From JANQSS01 sp965249735 (GTDB lineage: Bacteria > Bacteroidota > Bacteroidia > Chitinophagales > Saprospiraceae), in contig CBDFMS010000024.1 in the NCBI GenBank assembly GCA_965249735.1, positions 1 through 64,000 of the forward strand: a stretch of DNA of 64,000 nt, given 5' to 3'. The position numbers and the translations under genes were made by a program. The notes under the pieces were generated by a model. The model was given only the letters and a program-made list of their open reading frames with translations, made no database searches and was not told the origin of the DNA. Position 1 is the first letter of the stretch. Each line of letters starts with the position of its first letter. Positions 54,601-63,600 of the stretch are shown here, piece by piece.

Positions 54601-56089
54601 CATCTATTAAATAAGAACGTTCGTATGAATGACTGTGACCGCTGAGTACCAGGTCCACGCCAAAGGAATCCAATAAGGGAAGAAAATGCTCTCTCATATC
54701 AATTAATTGGCTTTCAACATCTGAATCATGAGAGCCCTTGGTGTAAGGGGGGTGATGCCAAAAGGCGACAATCCAGTCAGCCGTTGTATTTTGAAGATCA
54801 GATTTGCACCAGTTATACATAGCTCCACCAACAGACCGATCTGTTTCATGTGATTCCAGTGATATAAAATGTGCGTTGCCATGATCAAAAGAATAATATG
54901 CCTCGGTTCCGGAGCTGACACCGCCAGCCTCTCCATTTTTTGGAAAAGTGAAAATGTCGTAGTAAGGACCTGTTTGATTACTCGAATTGGCTGAGATTCC
55001 ATCATGATTTCCAAGGCAGGACCATGCCACAGTGTTTCTTAAATTGTCCTCGTACATATTCTCAAACAAGGCACCCTGATATTGATTATCGGTACCATCG
55101 TTGTAGGCATTGTCACCAAGAAATAACATCATGTCAGTATGATCGCTTCCGATATACGTATTGTAAGCGTCACGAACAGAACGTGCAAGACCATCTGCGG
55201 TTCCGCAATCTCCTAATATCCATGCGCGCATAGATTGAACAGTGCCACTGATAGGTGGGGTTTTAAAATACATTTGTGGTGATCCACCTACCAAAACATT
55301 GGACGTGTCAGCGATGTCATAGTAGTAAATTGTATTAGGGGTTAAACCGGTAATTTCAATCTGATGTTCAGTCGTGTCCGTCAAATTTGATGCGGTGGAA
55401 GTCAGACTTCCTTCAGTTGTGCCATAGTGTACAACTGTTTCGTTAGGGATGTCCGTTCTCCACTTGACTGTCATTGAATTAGGTGTTGCTTTCTGCAAAT
55501 ATGGACCTCGCTCTACGATGGCAGCCCCGGCAACAAGACCAGTCATTTTAAAATCAAAACTGATATCCGAACTACCGGTACTAACCTGATGAACCTCCAC
55601 GCTCAATTGATTTGAACCCGTAACTAGTGTATTTGCGACGGTGGTAGAAAAAAGTTCATCGTCAGAAGACGCTCCGGATGCAAACGTGTTGTAATCGATC
55701 GTTCCTGTCGGCATATTTTCACGAAATAACTCTGTGCCATTTAGATAAACTACCGCACCGTCATCAAATGTCAAATCTATTCCAAGGAAATCAAATTGCG
55801 CTGGATTCGAAACATTAAATTCATGCCTGAAATAAGCTGTATAAGTAGGATTATCAGCGAGCACGGTGGCTTCACCACCGTCCCCATATCCAAGCTGGGC
55901 AGGGCCTGATGACCAGGAACTATCGTTGTATGTAGAATCATTCCATTCTAGAGAACCTTGGACATCCGGTTCATCACCGGCATCATAATACTTCCAGGTG
56001 GAACCGTTATTAATAAGTGTGGTTTGGCTATTGAGCGAGCAGGTCAACAAAACACCTAACGAAAAAGTCAGAATAGTTTTCATTTTCAT
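51674..56089 (-). CDS. T9SS-secreted metallophosphatase with thrombospondin type 3 repeats
   Basis: A 1,471-residue exported protein. The signal peptide (MKMKTILTFSLGVLLTCSLN) is followed by a jelly-roll region (DDGAVVYLNGTELF), a fibronectin type III-like domain (YLQKATPNSMTVKWRTDIPN) and a purple-acid-phosphatase-type calcineurin domain: GDCG, FLGDNAYN, CLGNHDG, FWHHPPYT, SGHSHSYERS. Then come a thrombospondin type 3 array of 11 units, two MAM-like domains (FESGWGIWIDGGSDC; FESNFGNWNDGGSDC), and a T9SS sorting tail (VLVYPNPASNNLYMDLS; LNNGVYLLNIQ; TQRLIITK). It probably cleaves phosphate esters at the cell surface. It follows the TPR gene by 24 bases. Confidence 0.93.
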   Translation of the reverse strand: MKMKTILTFSLGVLLTCSLNSQTTLINNGSTWKYYDAGDEPDVQGSLEWNDSTYNDSSWSSGPAQLGYGDGGEATVLADNPTYTAYFRHEFNVSNPAQFDFLGIDLTFDDGAVVYLNGTELFRENMPTGTIDYNTFASGASSDDELFSTTVANTLVTGSNQLSVEVHQVSTGSSDISFDFKMTGLVAGAAIVERGPYLQKATPNSMTVKWRTDIPNETVVHYGTTEGSLTSTASNLTDTTEHQIEITGLTPNTIYYYDIADTSNVLVGGSPQMYFKTPPISGTVQSMRAWILGDCGTADGLARSVRDAYNTYIGSDHTDMMLFLGDNAYNDGTDNQYQGALFENMYEDNLRNTVAWSCLGNHDGISANSSNQTGPYYDIFTFPKNGEAGGVSSGTEAYYSFDHGNAHFISLESHETDRSVGGAMYNWCKSDLQNTTADWIVAFWHHPPYTKGSHDSDVESQLIDMREHFLPLLDSFGVDLVLSGHSHSYERSYLIDGHYGNSTSFNSVTHTVGTNGDGDGKVDGDGAYEKVITGPDEGDGAVYITTGSAGKITGSGPLDHEAMYYSVKQLGSCVLEISNDTMNVKFLRETGAVEDYFSIIKPLNCTPGAACDDLDSCTVADTFDVSCNCVGTFQDTDSDGVCDASDLCPGFDDTADADSDGVPDGCDICPGFDDTADADSDSVPDGCDICPGFDDALDGDSDGVPDGCDLCPGFDDALDGDSDGVPDGCDICPGFDDTVDTDSDGVPNGCDICPGFDDALDGDSDGVPDGCDLCPGFDDALDGDSDGVPDGCDLCPGSDDTADADSDGIPDGCDICPGSDDTVDTDSDGTPDGCDLCPGSDDTVDTDSDGTPDGCDLCPGSDDTADADSDGVPDGCDLCPGLNDNLIGTACNDSDTCTTGDVYDNNCQCAGTYVDQDGDGYCVGDDPDDLNPCDPDTNSQACLPCMVFNSESFESGWGIWIDGGSDCYRTASNPNSGTYSIRIQDNSLYTSSFFTGDLDLSNEEEVILSFSYLPIGLELNEDFFLEISTDGGSSYSIYQEWDCGFEFQNGIRYYDTVSIIHPFTSNSRLRIRCDASGNDDQVYFDDVVIQYCNEVCFPGTSCNDGDTCTTNDIVDINCNCVGTYADTDNDGVCDTEDQCPGQVDSLMGTACDDLDSCTINDLYDANCTCIGTYVDNDNDGYCTGADPDDNDPCNPDASPGCDDCPIIISDGFESNFGNWNDGGSDCSRRSRYPNTGSYSIRIRDNSGNSSSMISDVLDLSNYSTIKFEFSFYPVSMEVNEDFMLELSTDGGSSYSVVQSWVRDTDFDNKTRYDESVDITSSFTSNTRLRLRCDASGNGDKIFIDDIVITGCPNPARGESIDPAIVDETPLDPVNVVTDEEKAPVNTDTREVLVYPNPASNNLYMDLSQFMGEGGSLLVYNIQGVPITRYYFDVDHAALVEVPLDKLNNGVYLLNIQVKGAHLKTQRLIITK
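53440..54190 (-). repeat. 63-bp repeat array encoding 11 thrombospondin type 3 units
   Basis: The unit is 21 codons (CPGFDDALDGDSDGVPDGCD and variants). Asp-rich DxDxDG loops bind calcium and the paired Cys residues can bridge. Units are close but not identical in sequence. Confidence 0.9.
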
Positions 56090-56113
56090 AATGCGGGGAA
56101 TTAAGGGTAATAT

Positions 56114-56935
56114 TTATATCTCATCAATTTCATTGTTAATTTTTAATAATAAAACTTTAGTCGCCCTTTGATTTTTTAACCGGGGTTTCAAAGACGTAAT
56201 GGCTTCTTTTGCCCGGATTAAGTCTTGCTTTGCCATTTCATGATCTCCGATTTGGCGATAAGTCAGCGCTCTATTGTAATAGCCTGATTCTTTTCGTTGA
56301 GACTGATCGATGATGAGGCTTTGGTAGTAAAGTACCGAACCAAAATCTTCAATTTTACGATTAAGCGTGATCAAACGATTGTAAAAAATTGGTAGGTTAC
56401 CCAGCTTGCTTATTCCATTTTCAATCGTTTCGATGGCTTCACAGTAATGTGTCTCATCTTCACACTTTTCCCAGGCCAATGATGCTTCCAGGTAGTTTTC
56501 TGGTAGCGTTCCGGTCGCATATGAAATCACGCGTTCAAAGCTCAACGCCGCTTCATGGAATTGTTCTAACTCCATCAAAACTTTACCTTTTAACCGGTGC
56601 GCTCTAACGTGTTGGTGGTCTGCCGCTAAAATGTTTGAGAGTATCTGATTGGCGGTTTCTAAATTGCCCAGGTCGCGATGTGTAGAAGCCATACTATAAT
56701 CCAGACGATGGCTTTTATATCCTAAGGATTGGCATTTGAGATAATCTTTCAACGATTTTTTTGGCTCTTCATGTTGAAAATAGAGTTCTCCTCGCTTTAA
56801 ATAGAGAAAAGCACTATCAGGGTTAGACTTTATTTCTTTGGTAACGGCGACTATGCGCTCATGAAGATCACCATGTGCGTACACATTGAGAGACAGTAGT
56901 ACAAGGACGATAGAGAATAAGATTCTATTGTTCAT
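56114..56935 (-). CDS. Exported tetratricopeptide-repeat protein
   Basis: A 273-residue protein with a signal peptide (MNNRILFSIVLVLLSLNVYA). TPR-type helix pairs follow: DSAFLYLKRGELYFQHEEPK, MASTHRDLGNLETANQILSN, RAHRLKGKVLMELEQFHEAA and YNRALTYRQIGDHEMAKQDL. TPRs mediate protein contacts. Its closeness to the metallophosphatase gene (24 bases, same strand) suggests one operon. A periplasmic partner role is inferred. Confidence 0.88.
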   Translation of the reverse strand: MNNRILFSIVLVLLSLNVYAHGDLHERIVAVTKEIKSNPDSAFLYLKRGELYFQHEEPKKSLKDYLKCQSLGYKSHRLDYSMASTHRDLGNLETANQILSNILAADHQHVRAHRLKGKVLMELEQFHEAALSFERVISYATGTLPENYLEASLAWEKCEDETHYCEAIETIENGISKLGNLPIFYNRLITLNRKIEDFGSVLYYQSLIIDQSQRKESGYYNRALTYRQIGDHEMAKQDLIRAKEAITSLKPRLKNQRATKVLLLKINNEIDEI

Positions 56936-57550
56936 AGGGGTAAAACGTCTAGTTCTGAATGATGACGCCTAGATTGACACATGCCCAAGAAAGATGTTGT
57001 CATGGCCGCCAAAACTTCAAAATACCGGCATAAAGATAGCTGTTTTTTGATAAAAGCAAGGCTGTCTGTCAAAATTACTCTTCATTAAAGTCGCTGATAC
57101 ATACGTAGTTAGAAAGGATTTTAATAGTCAATTACGGATATTTGATCTTGAATGAGATCAATTGAATAATCACTGTTGAATTGGACACTGACGCACTCTT
57201 GTCGGATCATGGATAAATTGAAATTGAGGAAGGTCCTAATAATTATTCAGACCAATTTATGCAATCACCTTTCACCGACATATAAAAAGTCGCGAGATAA
57301 TCTTCATGCCATTGATTTGCATATGTTGATATGAATCTTGGAAAATGTGAGGAAATATTATCCCGAACAATGACTTAATTAAACCTTCCAAAACCATCTC
57401 AATTACACGGCATCGACGATTTTCACATCATACGCTTCGATTATAATCAGTGAAAGAAATAAACGTGATGTTTTTTCAATTCACAAAACGCGTGGAAGAT
57501 GTTAACTCAAACACACAATATTTTAATATGCCCGATAATAATTAATAAAT
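56936..57550. other. Long intergenic region, nothing recognised
   Basis: About 615 bases without a convincing gene, RNA or repeat. It should hold the promoter of the TPR-metallophosphatase operon, but no exact TAnnTTTG element was found on the reverse strand. Confidence 0.5.
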
Positions 57551-57594
57551 AAGGTGCTCTCTAATTGACTTTGTTGTCTTATAGAGAGCACCTT
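57551..57594 (-). terminator. Terminator of the second metallophosphatase gene
   Basis: AAGGTGCTCTCTA and TAGAGAGCACCTT form a 13-bp stem. On the reverse strand a T-rich tail follows. It is almost the same as the hairpin at 51623-51662. Confidence 0.85.
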
Positions 57595-57603
57595 AAAATA
57601 AAT

Positions 57604-60600
57604 TTACTTCGTAATGATCAGTCGTTGCGTTTTCAAATGAGCGCCTCTCAATTCAATATTCAAGAGATAAACCCCATTATGGAGGTTATCTATTGGTATA
57701 TGAACCAGAGCTTCATGTTCAGCATCAAAGTAATACCTGGTAACAGGAGTACCCTGAATATTGTATATCAAAAGTGAACCTGCTTCTCCCATGAATTGAC
57801 TCAAATCCATGTATAAATTATTTGAAGCCGGATTCGGGTAAACTAATATTTCACGAGATATTGAATTTGCCTGAGCTTCTTCTTCATTAATTATTAAGCT
57901 CGTATGGTCTAAAGGAGTGCTTTGAACAACCTGATCAACAGACTGATCACGCGATTGATTTGGACATCCTTTAATTACAACATCGTCGATAAATATTTTA
58001 TCACCATTTCCGGAAGCATCACATCTGAATCTAAAACGTGTATTGTTGGTGAAGCTGGTACTAATATCGATTGATTCGTTATATCGAATACTATTCTCAA
58101 AGTCAGTTCCTCTCACCCATGATTCAATGATTGAATAAGAGGATCCACCATTGGTAGAAACTTCAAGCATAAAATCTTCATTGTTCTCCATACTTATTGC
58201 AATCCATGAAAATTCAATGGTCACGGTAGAATAATTCGCGAGTGCCATATCATCCGTATACATGGATGAGGCAGACCCTACATTATCCCGAATTCGAATG
58301 CTATAACTGCCGGTATTGGCATATTCCACACGTCGATGACAATCATTCCCACCATCATTCCAATTTCCAAAGCCGGATTCAAATCCATCTGAAATGATTT
58401 CCGGACAATCTCCACATCCGGGCCCATTGGGGTCGGGATTACAAGGATCAGAATCATCGGGATCATCACCAATGCAATAACCATCTCCATCCTGATCAGT
58501 GTAGGAGCCTTCACATTCGCAATTGCCATCATATACATCTCCTGTGGTACAGTCGTCCAGGTCATCACAAGCTGTACCGATTAAGTCATCATCTTGGCCG
58601 GGACACTGATCTTCAGCGTCACATACGCCATCACCGTCGGAATCCTGATATGTTCCGTTACAATTACAATTGACATCGTATACATCACCCACAGTACAAT
58701 CATCATTATCATCACAAGGAGCTCCGGCATTGCATGAAATGTCACAAACCTGAATGACCACATCGTCGATATATACACGATCATTATTAACAGATGCGTC
58801 ACATCGTAGCCTAAATCTTGTATTATTAGTGAAAGCGTAAGAGATATTCAAGGATTCATAATAACGAATGCCATTCTCGAATTCGACTCCCTTATTCCAC
58901 TCTTGATAAACAGAATAAGATGATCCGCCATTGGTCGAAATTTCTAAAAAGAAATCCTCATTATCTTCCATATCCAGTGCATAATATGAGAAATCAAAAA
59001 CTACTTCACCTACTCCTGTTAAGTCTAAAACATCGGTATACATGGAGGATGAACTACCGGAATTATCCCGAATGCGTACACTGTAGTTACCGGTATTTGG
59101 GAATTCCGTTCGTCTTGTACAATCGCTTCCACCATCATTCCAAATTCCATCACCAGACTCATAGCTTTCTGAATTAAACTCACTACAAGGGTCACATATC
59201 GGTGAATTTGAATCGGGATTACACGGATCAGAGTCATCAGGATCATCGCTACCACAATATCCATCACCATCGTTATCAGTATCACCGGCAGCAGAATTTG
59301 GACAAGCGTCACAACCATCAGGAGTGCCGTCACTGTCAGAATCGACATTGTCATCACTACCGGCACATATGTCCAAATCATCACAGACGCCATCACCATC
59401 GGAATCGCCTGTGGCAGAATTTGGACATGCATCACATCCATCTGGGGTACCATCACTGTCAGAATCGATATTGTCATCGCTACCTGGGCAGATATCTGAG
59501 TCGTCGCAGACGCCATCACCATCAGAGTCACCTGTGGCAGAATTTGGACACGCATCACAACCATCAGGTGTACCATCACCATCTGAATCGACATTGTCAT
59601 CACTACCTGCACATATATCACAACCATCAGGTGTACCATCACCATCTGAATCGACATTGTCATCACTACCTGCGCAAATATCACAGCCATCGGGTATACC
59701 GTCACCATCTGAATCGACATTATCATCACTACCTGCACATATATCACAACCATTCGGAACACCGTCACCATCAGAATCTACATTATCATCACTACCTGCA
59801 CATATATCACAGCCGTCCGGAACACCGTCACTATCGGTATCAAGTGCATCATCACTGCCTGCACATATATCACAGCCGTCCGGAACGCCGTCACTATCCC
59901 CATCAAGTGCATCATTACTGCCTTCGCAGAGGTCACAACCATCAGGCGTACCATCACCATCAGAATCGATAGCATCGTCACTACCAGGACATATATCACA
60001 ACCGTTGGGAACTCCGTCACCATCAGAATCTACATTATCATCGCTACCTGCACATATATCACAACCATCCGGAACGCCGTCACTATCGGCATCCAGTGCA
60101 TCGTCACTGCCTGCGCATATATCACAACCATCCGGAACACCATCGCCGTCTGAATCTACATTATCATCACTTCCTGCACATATATCACAGCCATCTGGAA
60201 CACCATCGCCGTCTGAATCGACATTATCATCACTTCCTGCACAGATATCACAGCCGTCCGGAACGCCGTCACTATCGGCATCAAGTGCATCATCACTGCC
60301 TTCACAGAGGTCGCAACCATCGGGTGTACCATCGCCATCTGAATCTATGGCATCATCACTGCCTTCGCAGAGGTCACAACCATCAGGCGTACCATCACCA
60401 TCTGAATCGATAGCATCGTCACTTCCGGGACATATATCACAACCGTCGGGAACTCCGTCACCGTCGGCATCAAGATTATCATCACTTCCCGGGCATACGT
60501 CGACATCATCGCAAACACCGTCACCATCACTGTCGTCACTTACAGAAGTTGGACAAGGATCACATCCATCAGGAATGCCATCACCATCGGTATCTACAGT

Positions 60601-63600
60601 ATCATCGCTTCCCGGGCATATGTCGACATCGTCGCATACGCCATCGCCATCTGAATCACCTGTGGCAGAATTTGGACATGCATCACACGCATCAGGAATT
60701 CCGTCCTGATCTGCATCTGCATTATCATCAGATCCGGGGCATACATCACAACCATCGGCTACGCCATCGCCATCTGCATCTGCGTTGTCATCAGCACCTG
60801 GACATGCATCGCAGCCATCGGCTACACCGTCACCATCTGAATCGACGTTGTCATCACTTCCCGGGCATACATCACAACCATCGGCTACACCATCTCCGTC
60901 TGCATCTGCATTATCATCGGATCCGGGGCATGTATCACAGCCATCGGCTACGCCATCGCCATCGGCATCTGCGGTATCATCGAATCCGGGGCATGTATCA
61001 CAGCCATCGGCTACGCCATCGCCATCGGCATCGACGTTGTCATCACTTCCTGGGCATGCATCACAGCCATCGGCTACGCCATCTCCGTCTGTATCGACAT
61101 TGTCATCACTTCCCGGGCATACATCACAACCATCGGCAACACCATCCCCATCTGCATCGGCATTATCGTTGAATCCCGGACAGGTATCACAGCCATCAGC
61201 TACGCCATCGCCATCGGCATCGGCGTTGTCATCAGCACCGGGACATGTATCGCAGCCATCGGCTACACCGTCTCCATCTGTATCGACGTTGTCATCACTT
61301 CCAGGGCATAGATCACAACCGTCAGCTACACCGTCTCCATCTGTATCCACATTGTCATCAGCACCGGGACATACATCGCAACCGTCAGCTACACCATCAC
61401 CATCAGCATCAGCATTATCATCGGATCCAGGGCATGCATCACAGCCATCGGCTACGCCATCTCCATCTGTATCCACATTATCATCAGCACCCGGACATGC
61501 ATCGCAACCGTCGGCTACACCGTCGCCATCTGTATCGACATTGTCATCACTTCCCGGGCACACATCACATCCATCAGCTACACCGTCTCCATCTGTATCC
61601 ACATTATCATCAAATCCCGGGCATGCATCGCAACCGTCAGCTACGCCATCACCATCCGCATCTGCATTATCATCGGATCCTGGGCATGCATCACAGCCAT
61701 CGGCTACACCATCTCCATCTGTATCCACATTATCATCGGATCCCGGGCATGTATCACAACCATCAGCTACACCATCTCCATCCGTATCCACATTGTCATC
61801 ACTTCCCGGGCACACATCACATCCATCAGCTACACCGTCTCCATCTGAATCGACATTATCATCAGACCCGGGACATGCATCGCAACCATCGGCTACCCCG
61901 TCTCCGTCTGTATCCACATTGTCATCAGCACCTGGACATACGTCGCAGCCATCCGCTACGCCGTCTCCATCAGAATCGACATTGTCATCACTTCCCGGGC
62001 ATGTATCTACATCATCGCAGACCCCATCACCATCGGTATCGCCTGTAGCTGAATTTGGGCATGCATCGCACCCATCAGGCGTTCCGTCTCCATCAGAATC
62101 CACATTATCATCGCTTCCGGGACATACATCCTCAGCATCACAAACACCATCACTATCTGTATCCTGGAATGTTCCGTTGCAATTACAGCTGACGTCATAA
62201 ACATCATTTGTTGTGCACGGATCTAAATCATCACAGGCCGCACCGGGTGTACAATTTAAAGACTTGATTATTGAAAAATAATCGTCGATAGATCCGGTCT
62301 CTCGAAGGAACTTTACCGTCAACGTGTCATTACTTATTTCTAATACACATGAGCCAAGTTGTGATACAGAATAGTACATGGCCTCATGATCTAAACTTCC
62401 TCCACTGGTTTTTCCTGAAGAACCGGCAGTAATGTATACAGCTCCTTCGCCTTCATTTGGACCGGTTATTTCTTTCTCATAGGCTCCATCACCATCGATT
62501 TGTCCATCACCATCGCCATTCGCACCAACTGTATGAGTTGGAGCACTGAAGGAATTAGAATTTCCATGGTGTCCGCTAAGGAAATAAGATCGCTCATAGG
62601 AATGACTGTGACCGGAAAGTACCAGGTCGACACCATAGGATTCCAACAAGGGAAGAAAATTCTCTCTCATTTCTATCAACTCGCTTTCAGAATCTGAATC
62701 ATGGGATCCTTTGGTGTAGGGCGGGTGATGCCAAAAGGCGACAATCCAGTCGGCTGTTGTATTTTGAAGATCAGATTCACACCAATCATACATGGAACCT
62801 CCTACCGATCTATCTGTTTCATAGGATTCCAGTGAGATAAAATGCACGTTACCCTGGTCGAAGGAATAATAGGCTTCGGTTCCAGAGCTCGTGCCTCCGG
62901 ATTCGCCATTCGTAGGAAAGGTGAATATGTCATAATAAGGACCTGACTGATTGCTCGAATTGGCCGAGTATCCATCATGGTTTCCAAGACAGGACCATGC
63001 AACCGTATTCCTTAAATTGTCCTCATACATGTTTTCGAATATGGCAAATTGGTATTCGTTATCCGTGCCACTATTGTATGCATTGTCTCCCAGAAATAAG
63101 ATCATGTCGGTATGATCGCCACCGGAATAGGTATTATACGCGTCTCTCACAGCCCGTTGGTTATTGTTCGCCGTACCGCAATCTCCCAGCACCCAGGCTC
63201 GTAGTGGCTGAACGGTGCCAAAATTTGGGGCTGTCTTAAAATACATCTCAGGAGATCCGGCTATCAGCACAGTTGCTGAGTTTCCTACGTCATAATAATA
63301 AACCGTATTGGCAGACAAACCACCAATTTCGAGTATGTGCTCAGTCTTTGGAGTTAAATCTGAAGCTGTGAAATTCAAGCTGCCTTCAGTCGTACCATAA
63401 TTTACCACGGACTCAGTAGGCGTATCCGTTCTCCATCTGACAGTCATCGAGCCGGGAGTCGACTTTTGCAAGTATGGACCCCGCTGCACAATAATCGCAC
63501 CGGGCGGAAGACCAGTCAACTCGAAATCAAAACTGATATCAGAACTGCCACTACTGCGTTGATGAATTTCAACACTTAGTTGGTTTGAGCCCGCATTCAA

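Noticed and set aside
59265..62165. Possible CRISPR array from the regular repeats
   Set aside because: The whole unit is repeated with no unique spacers, the period is a multiple of three, and it is in frame with a secreted protein.
59324..62200. Long forward-strand open frames (461 and 471 codons, plus smaller ones) across the thrombospondin repeat array
   Set aside because: They are antisense to the 63-bp coding repeats, give low-complexity Ser/Pro/His-rich products, and have no start signals. The absence of stops is a by-product of the repeat.
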